Below are positions 1 to 8,299 of a DNA stretch of 64,000 nucleotides, piece by piece (the stretch's first letter is position 1; each line of letters starts with the position of its first letter). This DNA is from Thauera aromatica_A. Lineage in GTDB: Bacteria > Pseudomonadota > Gammaproteobacteria > Burkholderiales > Rhodocyclaceae. The translations under genes were made by a program, and so were the position numbers. The notes beneath the pieces are model-generated. The model was given only the letters and a program-made list of their open reading frames with translations, was not told the DNA's origin and ran no database searches. The stretch covers positions 124,001 through 188,000 of the forward strand of contig NZ_JALLIK010000110.1 in NCBI RefSeq assembly GCF_023093595.1, in the 5' to 3' direction.

Positions 1-214
1 GCGTATCGACGGACTCCTGGTGCTTGCCGGCCTGGTGAAGCATTTCACCCTCGGCGCGCAGCTTCTGTACTTCGGCGAGCTGTTCGGCGCTGAGCGCCGG
101 CTTCATCGACAGCGCCTCGTCGATCTTCTTCATGTCGGCGGGGCAGTGGAAGGCGAACGCCGCCGATGAAGACAGCACGGCCAGCGCGGCCAACAGCGGA
201 TAGCGGATTTTCAT
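1..214 (-). CDS. Small secreted protein, N-terminal part (gene runs off the window)
   Basis: Only the first 71 codons are visible; the gene continues beyond base 1. The ATG at 214-212 is preceded by AGGAG seven bases upstream. The protein opens with a classical signal peptide (MKIRYPLLAALAVLSSSAAF, then AFHCP), so it should be exported to the periplasm. The mature part begins with one Cys and continues as a charged helical stretch rich in Lys, Glu and Ala (KKIDEAL, then AEVQKLRAEGE). I do not recognise a named family and infer no function. Confidence 0.7.
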   Translation of the reverse strand, partial: MKIRYPLLAALAVLSSSAAFAFHCPADMKKIDEALSMKPALSAEQLAEVQKLRAEGEMLHQAGKHQESVDT

Positions 215-296
215 TGTGGCTCTCCTGGTGTGCGGGCACCTGCCCGCTCACCGTTGACCGGCCACGCGGCGAAGGGTTGCGCAGATGACGGCGGAT

Positions 297-1682
297 TCAT
301 TTCCAGACCTCGCGCCAAGCATGGAATTCACTGGGCCTTAGGCGATATCGGGCAATGTTGCCTTCGTGAAGACTGAGCAGTTGGGTCTCGACCACTTCAA
401 TGAATCGTTCGCGATCCGGTGCCTCGATCCGCTCCTGCGCAAAGTGGTGGATATGGCTGATTGCCTGTGGTTTGCTCAGTTTTTCATGAACCACGGTCGC
501 GACCACTTGAGTGATGCGCTGCCTGTGCTGCAAACGGAAGGGATCAGGGTCGCCCAGCGACTGGCGCACAGCAGAATAGCGCGCGCAGGATCGTTTGTAG
601 GCCCATACAAAGACGTCGCGCAACAACTCGATGCGATTGAGTTCATAGATACCCAACATGGCGCTGATGTAAGTTGTCTGCGAGACATCGACGAAGGACA
701 GCGGGCAGAGGTTGCGCCGAATCAGCGAAATATTGGCAGCCAGGCGGGAAACCCGCTTATTGACATCCTCAAAGGGCTGCAAATACGGCAAATGCACCAT
801 GGCAAAAAACGCCTGTTCGAAGGGGTCTCGTATGGCAGCGGCCGTATCCAGCACCTGGTCAAAACACTCCTCGATCCGTTGTGGCCCTTCCAGCGGCAGG
901 AATGTGGTCCGGCCAATGCCAACGGCAATCGTGCGCAAGCGGCCACTGGCGGTGGGGTCGTCCAGCAGGTTATCGGACAGCAAGGCGTGCAGGTTGAGCA
1001 GGGTATAGCGGTTGAAGCCAATCTCCCCGGCCGAGTCGATCAAGAATTCGATGGCCTCCTTGTGATTCAGAATCATCTGCGCTTCGAGTGCATCCTTACC
1101 TGATGCGGCCTCGCCAGCCGAAATCAATCGTTCGGTTTCCAGAAGGGAATAGGTGTTGCCCTCCAGTCGGCTGGAGTTCCAGGAGAGGTCGATCAGCAGA
1201 CGATTGGCCAGTTGCCGTGCATAGGTTCCCGCAGGTTCATTGCTGCTGACGGCTTGACCCTTTGATAGCAGTTCGTCTCGAATCACTTCGCTGAGGTAGT
1301 AGGTTTCGTTGGGTCGGTAGTCATCCAGAAATGCGCGGTTGTAGCCAACGGGCGTGCGCTGCGCCAAGGGTTGCCGGACCTGTTTCTCGACCGCTTTCGC
1401 TTCAGGTGATAGGGGAATCAGGATTTCTGCGTGAGCGGTTGCAGTTATCGTCAGGACGACATTTCCCTGCCCCCTGACCACCTTGCCACGCAGATATTTG
1501 ACCGCGCGGCCCTGGCCTTCACGACGCACTCGCTCCTGAGCAATCAGGCTGTTGAGCCAGCGCTGCAGCGTTCGACGGCTAGGCGGCGCAGACAGGTTTT
1601 CTTCAATCTGCTCGATGCTGGCGCCGTCGGGAAAGCGAGCGATGGCTTCAAGAACAGCCTCGTAAGTCTCTGTCGGGATCAT
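297..1682 (-). CDS. Fic-domain protein with N-terminal helix-turn-helix and a degenerate Fic motif
   Basis: A 461-residue protein counted from the ATG at 1682; a longer form from TTG at 1730 would run through the operator and is less likely. An N-terminal winged-helix-like region (about residues 15-60) precedes the Fic core. A class II inhibitory motif S-x3-E-G-N lies near residues 170-176 (SSRLEGN). The active-site loop reads QPFEDVNKRVSR near residue 302, where a canonical Fic enzyme has HPFxxGNGRxxR: the catalytic His is Gln and both Gly are replaced. Fic enzymes normally transfer AMP or other nucleotides to protein hydroxyls; without the His that chemistry is doubtful, and a DNA-binding regulatory role is plausible given the upstream palindrome. 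The Fic fold assignment is firm; the function is inference. Confidence 0.85.
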   Translation of the reverse strand: MIPTETYEAVLEAIARFPDGASIEQIEENLSAPPSRRTLQRWLNSLIAQERVRREGQGRAVKYLRGKVVRGQGNVVLTITATAHAEILIPLSPEAKAVEKQVRQPLAQRTPVGYNRAFLDDYRPNETYYLSEVIRDELLSKGQAVSSNEPAGTYARQLANRLLIDLSWNSSRLEGNTYSLLETERLISAGEAASGKDALEAQMILNHKEAIEFLIDSAGEIGFNRYTLLNLHALLSDNLLDDPTASGRLRTIAVGIGRTTFLPLEGPQRIEECFDQVLDTAAAIRDPFEQAFFAMVHLPYLQPFEDVNKRVSRLAANISLIRRNLCPLSFVDVSQTTYISAMLGIYELNRIELLRDVFVWAYKRSCARYSAVRQSLGDPDPFRLQHRQRITQVVATVVHEKLSKPQAISHIHHFAQERIEAPDRERFIEVVETQLLSLHEGNIARYRLRPSEFHAWREVWK

Positions 1683-1700
1683 TCTGGCCACGGTTCTTCC

Positions 1701-1783
1701 TGTCGCGCACCGCCTAAATTGCGACACCAAACGGGATCGAGTGTCGCGATACCATTATCGCGACACTCGATTGTGTCGCGCAA
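1701..1783 (-). promoter_or_regulatory. Promoter/operator of the Fic-HTH gene: perfect 16-bp inverted repeat plus extra TGTCGCG half-sites
   Basis: Bases 1736-1751 and 1756-1771 form a perfect 16-bp inverted repeat around CCAT. Its core TGTCGCG / CGCGACA recurs at 1701-1707 and 1773-1779, with a related TGCGACA at 1720-1726, giving at least five half-sites within about 80 bases. On the minus strand a possible -10 GATAAT (1759-1754) and -35 TTGCGC (1783-1778), spaced 18 bases, sit across the palindrome. Binding by the downstream HTH-Fic protein (autoregulation) is inferred from position only. Confidence 0.65.
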
Positions 1784-1916
1784 TCTCTCCCAGGCACTCA
1801 AGGAGTTCTTGTGCCGCCTGGGTGACCGTCAATTCCAACGCCGGCAAAACATCCTCGCGCAGGGTTTCGCCGGGGTGCGGGGGCCGCCGCAGGGGGGGCC
1901 GGAGTGCTTCGGGCAC
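1755..1916 (-). pseudogene. Truncated HigA/VapI-family antitoxin remnant (53 aa)
   Basis: From a GTG at 1916, preceded by GGGGAG, a 53-residue product begins PEALRPPLRRPPHPGETLRE and continues DVLPALELTVTQAAQELL. This matches the conserved opening of HigA-type antitoxins (PxHPGExLREdxLxPLgLTxxxAA). The frame then loses similarity (ECLGEIARHNRVSR) and stops inside the inverted repeat at 1756-1771. The HTH recognition helix and the remainder, normally to about 95 residues, are missing, and no HigB toxin lies beside it. It is best read as a decayed toxin-antitoxin remnant; a functional micro-protein cannot be excluded. Confidence 0.55.
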
Positions 1917-1965
1917 GATGTCACTCTCCCCGCCGGAGCCCGGCTGGCTGCGCAGCGGCCCCGGC

Positions 1966-2838
1966 TCAATGCAGCCGGCGCAGCAGGTCGTCGATGAAGA
2001 TGCCGGCGAAGATCGCCCCGCCGACCCAGTTGTTGTGCAGGAAGGCCTTGAAGCAGGGAGCACGCTCGCGGCCACGGATCAGGGTGTAGTGGTAGAGCGC
2101 GAGGCCGCAGGCGATGAGCAGCCCGAGGTAGAAGGGCAGACCGCTGCCGGCGAGGGCGCCGGCCAGGGCGAGCAGGGCGAAGGCGGCTGCATAGCAGCCC
2201 ATCACCGCGGCGACGTCGAAGCGGCCGAAGGTGATCGCCGAAGTCTTGATGCCGATCTTGAGGTCGTCGGGGCGGTCGACCATCGCGTACTCGGTGTCGT
2301 AGGCGATCGCCCACAGGATGTTGGCGAGCAGCATCAGCCAGGCCAGCGCCGGCACCTCGCCGAGCACCGCGGCGAACCCCATCGGGATGCCGAAGCCGAA
2401 GGCGATGCCGAGATAGGCCTGAGGAATGGCGAAGAAGCGCTTGGTGAACGGGTAGCTCACGGCGAGGAACAGCGCCGGCAACGACAGCCAGCGTACCAGT
2501 GGGTTGAGCGGCAGGATCAGGACGAAGGCGATCGCCGCGAGCGCGCTCGCCAGCAGCAGGGCTTCCTGCCCGCTCACCGCGCCGGTCGCCAGCGGGCGGC
2601 TCTTGGTGCGCTCGACGTGGCCGTCGAAGCCGCGGTCGGCGTAGTCATTGACCACGCAGCCGGCCGAGCGCATCAGGAAAGTGCCGACGACGAAGATCGC
2701 CAGGATATGCAGCGGCGGCCAGCCGTCGGCGGCGAACCACAGCGCCCACAGCGTCGGCCACAGCAGCAGCAGGGTGCCGATCGGCTTGTCGATCCGCATC
2801 AGGCGGGCGTAGAGGGGTAATTTGTCGGTCAGCGTCAT
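1966..2838 (-). CDS. ubiA: 4-hydroxybenzoate octaprenyltransferase
   Basis: A 290-residue integral membrane prenyltransferase that attaches the polyprenyl tail to 4-hydroxybenzoate, the second step of ubiquinone synthesis, at the inner membrane. Both Asp-rich motifs of the UbiA family are present: NDYADRGFDGHVERTKSRP (about residues 70-88) and DTEYAMVDRPDDLKIGIKT (about 190-208). The start at MTLTDKLPLYARLMRIDKP was preferred because it gives the usual UbiA length and N-terminus. It lies 99 bases downstream of recG on the same strand. Ubiquinone is also the electron acceptor of the Nqr complex encoded nearby. Confidence 0.96.
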   Translation of the reverse strand: MTLTDKLPLYARLMRIDKPIGTLLLLWPTLWALWFAADGWPPLHILAIFVVGTFLMRSAGCVVNDYADRGFDGHVERTKSRPLATGAVSGQEALLLASALAAIAFVLILPLNPLVRWLSLPALFLAVSYPFTKRFFAIPQAYLGIAFGFGIPMGFAAVLGEVPALAWLMLLANILWAIAYDTEYAMVDRPDDLKIGIKTSAITFGRFDVAAVMGCYAAAFALLALAGALAGSGLPFYLGLLIACGLALYHYTLIRGRERAPCFKAFLHNNWVGGAIFAGIFIDDLLRRLH

Positions 2839-2937
2839 CGATCCGGCTCCCGGGAAAAACCGGCCGATGATACCGCGCCCGCAAGGCTGCATGGCAATCG
2901 AGCCGAGCCGTCGACCGAAACCTGCCGCCCCCCTCGC

Positions 2938-4992
2938 TCAGGCGCGCAGCAAGGCTTCGCGCCCACCCAGCCAACGCGTCATCAGCGCCTGCGCGAGGGC
3001 AGGCTCATGGCTCAGGAGGTGCTCGGCGAGCTCACGCGCGGGTTCGATCAGCGCGGCGTCGGCTTCGAGGTCGGCGTAGCGCAGCAGCGGCACCCCGCTC
3101 TGGCGCGCGCCGACGAACTCGCCCGGACCACGGATGCGCAGATCCTCCCGCGCAATGACAAAGCCGTCGGTGTGCTCGTAGATCACTTTCAGCCGCGCGC
3201 GGCCGGCTTCCGACAGCGGCCGGGCGAAGATCAGGATGCACTCCGATTCGGCCGCGCCGCGCCCCACCCGACCGCGCAGCTGGTGGAGCTGGGCGAGGCC
3301 GAAGCGTTCGGCGTGCTCGATTACCATCAGGCTGGCGTTGGGCACATCGACGCCGACTTCGATCACGGTGGTGGCGACCAGCACGTCCAGCGCGCCGGCG
3401 GCGAACGCGGTCATGGTCGCGGACTTCTCATCGGCCTTCAGCCGACCATGAACGAGGCCGACGCGCAGTTCGGGCAGCGCCGCGGCGAGAGCGTCGAAGG
3501 TTTCCTGCGCAGTCTGCAGCTGCAGGGCTTCGGAGTCCTCGATCAGCGGGCACACCCAGTAGGCCTGGCGCCCGCCCGCGCATGCCGCACGCAGACGGGC
3601 GACGACCTCGTCGCGGCGCGCCTCGGACACCAGCCGGGTGCGGATCGGAGTGCGCCCGGGCGGCAGCTCGTCGAGCACCGAGACGTCGAGGTCGGCGTAA
3701 TGGGTCATCGCCAGGGTGCGCGGGATCGGCGTCGCCGACATCATCAGCAGGTGCGGGCGCAGCGCCGGGTCCGCGCCCCCCTTCTCGCGCAACGCCAGGC
3801 GCTGGCGCACACCGAAGCGGTGCTGTTCATCGACGACGGCGAGCGCCAGCCGCGGCAGGATCACCGGATCTTCGATCAGCGCGTGGGTGCCGACCGCGAG
3901 CAGCACTTCGCCGCGCGCGAGGCGCGCGAGTTCGGCCTCGCGCGCGCGCTTTCTGCGGCTGCCCGACAGCCAGGCCACCTCCAGCCCGAGCGGCGCCAGC
4001 CAGGCGGCGAGCTTCTTCCAGTGCTGCTCGGCGAGGATCTCGGTGGGCGCCATCATCGCCGCCTGCCAGCCGTTTTCCGCCGCCTGCAGCATCGCCAGCG
4101 CGGCGACCAGGGTCTTGCCGCTGCCGACGTCGCCCTGCAGCAGGCGCTGCATCGGGTGCGGCGCGGCGAGGTCGGCGGCGATGTCGGCCACGGCGCGCGC
4201 CTGCGCCGCGGTGAGGCGAAACGGCAGCGCCGCGAGCAGGCCGGCGCCCAGCGTGCCGCGTCGCGGCAGCGGCGGCGCGGCGCGCGCACGGCGCGCCAGA
4301 TAGGCACGGCGCAGCGACAGCTGCTGGACCAGCAGCTCCTCGAACTTGATCCGCCGCCAGGCCGGATGCGCGCGCCGCTCGAGGGTCACCGGGTCGGCAT
4401 CGGGCGGCGGATGGTGGAGTTCGCGCAGCGCAGCGGCGAAGCCGGGCAGATCGAGGCGCGCACGCCAGGATGGCGGCAGCAGTTCATCCTGCGCTTCGCT
4501 GCACAGGGCGCGCTCCACCAGCTTGCGCAAGGTCGCCTGGCCGACCCCGGCGGTCGTCGGGTACACCGGCGTCAGCGCCTCGGGTAGGCCCTCGTCCGCT
4601 GCCACCACGCGCACCCGCGGATGCACCATCTCGTCGCCGAAGAAACCGCCGCGCACTTCGCCGAACAGGCGCACGCGGCGGCCGACGGCAAGCTGCTTCT
4701 GGTGCGAGGGATAGAAATGCAGCCAGCGTGCGGCCACCATGCCGGTGGCGTCGCGCACGCGGGCGACGAGCTGGCGGCGCGGATGGAGCACGACTTCACA
4801 GGACGCCACCTCGCCCTCGATCTGGGCCGGAAAACCGGGGCGCAGCGCGGCGATCGGCGTCAGCCGGGTCTCGTCCTCGTAGCGCAACGGCAGGTGGAGC
4901 AGCAGATCGCGCGGGCGGAGCAGGTCGAGCTTTGCCAGCCGCGCGGCAAGCGCGCCACCGACTCCGCTCCAGCCCTGTTCCGCTCCGGCCAC
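2938..4992 (-). CDS. recG: ATP-dependent DNA helicase RecG
   Basis: A 684-residue superfamily 2 helicase that remodels stalled replication forks and Holliday junctions. The N-terminal wedge/OB region carries LLLHLPLRYEDETRLTPI (about residues 30-48). Walker A is GDVGSGKT (about 285-295), Walker B is DEQH (about 389) and motif III is MMSATPIPRT. The C-terminus has the helicase VI region QLRGRVGRG. Length and motif order are those of full-length RecG. The gene starts 24 bases after the ridA stop, suggesting one transcript ridA-recG. Confidence 0.97.
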   Translation of the reverse strand: MAGAEQGWSGVGGALAARLAKLDLLRPRDLLLHLPLRYEDETRLTPIAALRPGFPAQIEGEVASCEVVLHPRRQLVARVRDATGMVAARWLHFYPSHQKQLAVGRRVRLFGEVRGGFFGDEMVHPRVRVVAADEGLPEALTPVYPTTAGVGQATLRKLVERALCSEAQDELLPPSWRARLDLPGFAAALRELHHPPPDADPVTLERRAHPAWRRIKFEELLVQQLSLRRAYLARRARAAPPLPRRGTLGAGLLAALPFRLTAAQARAVADIAADLAAPHPMQRLLQGDVGSGKTLVAALAMLQAAENGWQAAMMAPTEILAEQHWKKLAAWLAPLGLEVAWLSGSRRKRAREAELARLARGEVLLAVGTHALIEDPVILPRLALAVVDEQHRFGVRQRLALREKGGADPALRPHLLMMSATPIPRTLAMTHYADLDVSVLDELPPGRTPIRTRLVSEARRDEVVARLRAACAGGRQAYWVCPLIEDSEALQLQTAQETFDALAAALPELRVGLVHGRLKADEKSATMTAFAAGALDVLVATTVIEVGVDVPNASLMVIEHAERFGLAQLHQLRGRVGRGAAESECILIFARPLSEAGRARLKVIYEHTDGFVIAREDLRIRGPGEFVGARQSGVPLLRYADLEADAALIEPARELAEHLLSHEPALAQALMTRWLGGREALLRA

Positions 4993-5016
4993 GCCCGGCG
5001 CCCCGCTTTCCGCCTG

Positions 5017-5397
5017 TCAGTCGAGCACCAGCACCAGGTCGGCCTCGACCAGCGCGCCGCGCGGCAGTTCGCGCACACCGACGGTGGCGCGCGCCGGGTA
5101 GGGCTCGGCGAAATAGCGCGTCATGACTTCATTAACGGTGCCGAAATTGCCCAGGTCGGTGAGGTAGATGGTGATCTTGACGACGTCCGCAAACGAACCA
5201 CCGGCCGCCTCGGCCACCGCCTTCAGGTTGTCGAACACGCGCACGGCCTGGGCCTCGACGCCCTCGACCAGCTGCATCGTCGCCGGATCGAGGCCGATCT
5301 GACCGGACAGGAAAACCTGGTTGCCGGCCTTCACGGCCTGGGAATAGGGGCCGATCGCGGCGGGGGCGTTGGGGGTGGAGACGATGCTTCGGGCCAT
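5017..5397 (-). CDS. ridA: RidA family reactive enamine/imine deaminase
   Basis: A 126-residue YjgF/YER057c/UK114 family protein. RidA hydrolyses reactive 2-aminoacrylate-type enamines released by PLP enzymes, protecting transaminases in the cytosol. Family signatures are present: N-terminal STPNAPAAIGPYSQAV, SGQIGLDP, and the C-terminal ARATVGVRELPRGALVEADL with the conserved substrate-binding Arg. The start ATG at 5397 gives the standard length. It is encoded directly upstream of recG, an arrangement with no obvious functional logic. Confidence 0.95.
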   Translation of the reverse strand: MARSIVSTPNAPAAIGPYSQAVKAGNQVFLSGQIGLDPATMQLVEGVEAQAVRVFDNLKAVAEAAGGSFADVVKITIYLTDLGNFGTVNEVMTRYFAEPYPARATVGVRELPRGALVEADLVLVLD

Positions 5398-5545
5398 GAC
5401 ATGAACCTCGGGGATGAGAAAGCGGGCATTGTAACCGGGCCCTCCTTCCTGCACGCCGGCAATCCCCCCGTGCGGTCGTGCGCATCGCCACCGGAGCGGG
5501 CGGTGGGAGAGAGGCCCGACCCGACCCGACCCGGCCCGGCCGCCT

Positions 5546-6346
5546 TCAGCCGCCCTTGAACTGCGGCTTGCGCTTGTCGAGGAAGGCGGTGACGCCTTCG
5601 ACGAAATCCGCATCCGCGGAACAGCGACCGAACGCTTCGGCCTCGCTTTGCAGCTGGGCCTGCAGCGAGGCGTCGTGCGAATCGAGTAGCAGGCGCTTGA
5701 TCTCGGCCTGGGTGCGGCGCGGCCCGGCCAGCAGGCGGGCGGCCAGGCGCGCGACTTCGGCATCGAGTTCGGCCGGCGCGGCGACCCGGTTGAGCAGCCC
5801 GAGGCGGAGCGCTTCGGCGGCGTCGAAGCGCTCGCCCAGCAGCAGCAGCTCGGCGGCGCGGCGGCGGCCGACGATACGCGGCAGGAAGTAGGACGCGCCG
5901 CCATCGCCGGGCAGGCCGATGCCGACATAGGCGGTGGTAAACAAGGCGTTGTCCGCGGCGACGGCAAAATCGCAGCCGGCCATCAGCGACAGGCCGAACC
6001 CGGCGCAGGCCCCGCGCACGCGGGCGATCACCGGCTGCTCCAGGCGCTGCAGGGTGTCGATCACCGGATTGACGTGCTGCTCGATCAGCGCGCGGAACGC
6101 CGCCTGGCGGCTCTCTTTCGACAGGCTGAAGTGGCGGGCGAAATCCTTCAGGTCGCCGCCGGCCATGAAGTGATCGCCGGCGCCGGCGATCACCACCACG
6201 CCAAAATCATGGCGTGCTCCCAGTTCGCGCACGGCGGCGCCGAGGTCCTGCATCATTTCCACCGACAGCGCGTTGAGCGCGGCGGGGCGGTTCAGGGTGA
6301 GGGTGGCGACATCGTCGCGGACGTCGAGCAGTACGGTTCCGGCCAT
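5546..6346 (-). CDS. Enoyl-CoA hydratase/isomerase family protein lacking the hydratase Glu pair
   Basis: A 266-residue crotonase-fold protein starting MAGTVLLDVRDDVATLTLNR. The CoA-binding and oxyanion-hole regions are clear (AGAGDHFMAGGDLKDFA and VRGACAGFGLSLMAGCDFAV). Aligned by eye with mitochondrial crotonase, the two catalytic Glu positions are Ser (GFGLSL) and Tyr (TTAYVGIGL), while an Asp is present in GLPGDGG, as in isomerase-type members such as PaaG. A delta3-delta2 isomerase or related activity is therefore likelier than hydration. The AGGA ribosome site lies immediately beyond the hairpin that ends the nqr operon. Confidence 0.85.
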   Translation of the reverse strand: MAGTVLLDVRDDVATLTLNRPAALNALSVEMMQDLGAAVRELGARHDFGVVVIAGAGDHFMAGGDLKDFARHFSLSKESRQAAFRALIEQHVNPVIDTLQRLEQPVIARVRGACAGFGLSLMAGCDFAVAADNALFTTAYVGIGLPGDGGASYFLPRIVGRRRAAELLLLGERFDAAEALRLGLLNRVAAPAELDAEVARLAARLLAGPRRTQAEIKRLLLDSHDASLQAQLQSEAEAFGRCSADADFVEGVTAFLDKRKPQFKGG

Positions 6347-6360
6347 GAAGATCCTCGAAT

Positions 6361-6400
6361 AAAAATGCCCGCGCCCGCGTTCGACACGGCGGGCACGGGC
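6361..6400 (-). terminator. Rho-independent terminator after nqrF, immediately before the hydratase gene
   Basis: Read on the minus strand, arms 6400-6389 and 6378-6367 pair over 12 bp with one G-U wobble around a 10-nt loop, followed by ATTTTTATT. It closes the nqrABCDEF operon. The next ATG on the same strand (6346) is only 15 bases past the T tract, so the downstream gene depends on read-through or on a promoter inside nqrF. Confidence 0.8.
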
Positions 6401-6450
6401 ACGGCGGCGGGGGCGCCGGAGAGGCGAGGCCGACGCGCCCGGCGCGGGAC

Positions 6451-7674
6451 TCAGCCGCCGAAGTCGTCGAGCATGATGTTCTCGCGCTCGACGCCGAGAT
6501 CGAGCAGCATCTTGATCACCGCGGCGTTCATCATCGGCGGGCCGCACATGTAGAACTCGCAATCCTCGGGCGCCGGGTGGTCCTTGAGGTAGTTCTCATA
6601 GAGCACGTTGTGGATGAAGCCGGTGTAGCCGGTCCAGTTGTCCTCGGGCAGCGGATCGGACAGCGCCAGGTGCCAGGTGAAGTTCGGGTTCTCCGCGGCC
6701 AGCTTGTCGAACTCGTCCACGTAGAAGGCCTCGCGCATCGAGCGCGCGCCGTACCAGAAAGTGATCTTGCGCGTGCTGTGCAGGCGCTTGAGCTGATCGA
6801 AGATGTGCGAGCGCATCGGCGCCATGCCGGCGCCGCCGCCGATGAACACCATCTCGTGGTCGGTGTCGCGGGCGAAGAACTCGCCGAACGGGCCATACAC
6901 CGTGACCTTGTCGCCCGGCTTGAGGCCGAACACCCAGGACGACATCTTGCCCGGCGGAATGTCGTCGCGCCCCGGCGGGGGGGAGGCGACGCGGATGTTG
7001 AACTTCACCACCCCCTTCTCGTCCGGGTAGTTCGCCATCGAGTAGGCGCGGATCACGGTTTCATCGACCTTGGAGACGAAGCGCCAGAGGTTGAACTTGT
7101 CCCAGTCGCCGCGGAACCGGTCCTCGATGTCGAAGTCCTCGTACTTGACCACGTGCGGCGGGCACTCGAGCTGGACATAGCCGCCGGCGCGGAAATCCAC
7201 GCTCTCGCCTTCCGGCAGGCGCAAGGTCAGCTCCTTGATGAAGGTGGCGACGTTGGGATTCGATTCGACCGTGCATTCCCACTTCTTGACCCCGAAGACT
7301 TCTTCCGGGACCTGGATCTTCATGTCCTGCTTGACCGGAGTCTGGCACGACAGGCGCCAGCCGGCGCGGGCGTCGCGCTTGGTGAAGTGCGATTCCTCAG
7401 TGGGCAGCATCGAGCCGCCGCCCTCCTTGACGATGCACTTGCACTGGGCGCAGGTGCCGCCGCCGCCGCACGCCGAAGGCAGGAACAGGCCGTTGCCGGC
7501 GAGGGTCTGGAGCAGCTTGCCGCCGGCGGGGACGATGAGCTTGTGCTCGCCGTTGATGTCGATGGTGACGTCACCGCTGGCCACCAGCCGCGAACGGGCA
7601 ACGATGATGAAGACCGCGAGCGCGAGCACGATCGCGGTAAACATGCCGATGCCGAGGATGATTTCGGTATTCAT
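6451..7674 (-). CDS. nqrF: Na+-translocating NADH:quinone oxidoreductase subunit F
   Basis: A 407-residue flavoprotein that oxidises NADH and passes electrons via FAD and a 2Fe-2S cluster into the Nqr complex. The N-terminal membrane helix is at residues 5-25. The ferredoxin-type cluster motif CGGGGTCAQC with a later Cys lies about residues 69-78, the FAD motif RAYSMANYP near 210, and the NAD-binding GGGAGMAP near 275. It ends MLDDFGG, as NqrF proteins characteristically do. It is the last gene of nqrABCDEF, starting 15 bases after the nqrE stop. Confidence 0.97.
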   Translation of the reverse strand: MNTEIILGIGMFTAIVLALAVFIIVARSRLVASGDVTIDINGEHKLIVPAGGKLLQTLAGNGLFLPSACGGGGTCAQCKCIVKEGGGSMLPTEESHFTKRDARAGWRLSCQTPVKQDMKIQVPEEVFGVKKWECTVESNPNVATFIKELTLRLPEGESVDFRAGGYVQLECPPHVVKYEDFDIEDRFRGDWDKFNLWRFVSKVDETVIRAYSMANYPDEKGVVKFNIRVASPPPGRDDIPPGKMSSWVFGLKPGDKVTVYGPFGEFFARDTDHEMVFIGGGAGMAPMRSHIFDQLKRLHSTRKITFWYGARSMREAFYVDEFDKLAAENPNFTWHLALSDPLPEDNWTGYTGFIHNVLYENYLKDHPAPEDCEFYMCGPPMMNAAVIKMLLDLGVERENIMLDDFGG

Positions 7675-7689
7675 GCGTTCATTGCCTCC

Positions 7690-8298
7690 TTACAGCTGCA
7701 CGCCGGAGAAGGACATGAAGCCCAGCGACATCAGCCCGATGGTGACGAAGGTGATGCCCAGGCCCTGCAGCCCCGCGGGCACGTCGCTGTACTTGAGTTT
7801 CTCGCGGATGCCGGCAAGGAGCGCGATCGCCAGCGCCCACGAGGCCCCCGAGCCGATGCCGTACACCGTGCTCTCGGCCAGCGTGTAGTCGCGCTCGACC
7901 ATGAACAGCGAACCGGCCATGATTGCGCAGTTGACCGTGATCAGCGGCAGGAACACGCCGAGCGCGTTGTAGAGGCTGGGCACGTACTTGTCGAGCAGCA
8001 TTTCGAGGATCTGCACGATCGCCGCGATCACGCCGATGTAGGACAGCAGGCCGAGGAAGGACAGGTCCACGTCGGGCAGGCCGGCCCAGGCGAGCGCGCC
8101 GTCGCGCAGCAGCCAGGTGTAGATCAGGTTGTTGGCCGGCACGGTGATGGTCTGCACCACGACCACCGCGATGCCGAGGCCGATCGCGGTCTCGACCTTC
8201 TTCGAGATGGCGATGAACGTGCACATGCCGAGGAAGAAGGCGAGCGCCATGTTCTCGATGAACACCGCACGCACGAAGAGGCTGATGTAATGCTCCAT
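7690..8298 (-). CDS. nqrE: Na+-translocating NADH:quinone oxidoreductase subunit E
   Basis: A 202-residue inner-membrane subunit with six predicted helices, starting MEHYISLFVRAVFIENMALA. NqrE and NqrD are related, inverted-topology subunits of the Na+ channel; each supplies Cys ligands to a buried iron centre, and a Cys (FFLGMC) is visible in the first helix. One base separates it from nqrD, so translation is probably coupled. Confidence 0.97.
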   Translation of the reverse strand: MEHYISLFVRAVFIENMALAFFLGMCTFIAISKKVETAIGLGIAVVVVQTITVPANNLIYTWLLRDGALAWAGLPDVDLSFLGLLSYIGVIAAIVQILEMLLDKYVPSLYNALGVFLPLITVNCAIMAGSLFMVERDYTLAESTVYGIGSGASWALAIALLAGIREKLKYSDVPAGLQGLGITFVTIGLMSLGFMSFSGVQL

Positions 8299-8299
8299 C

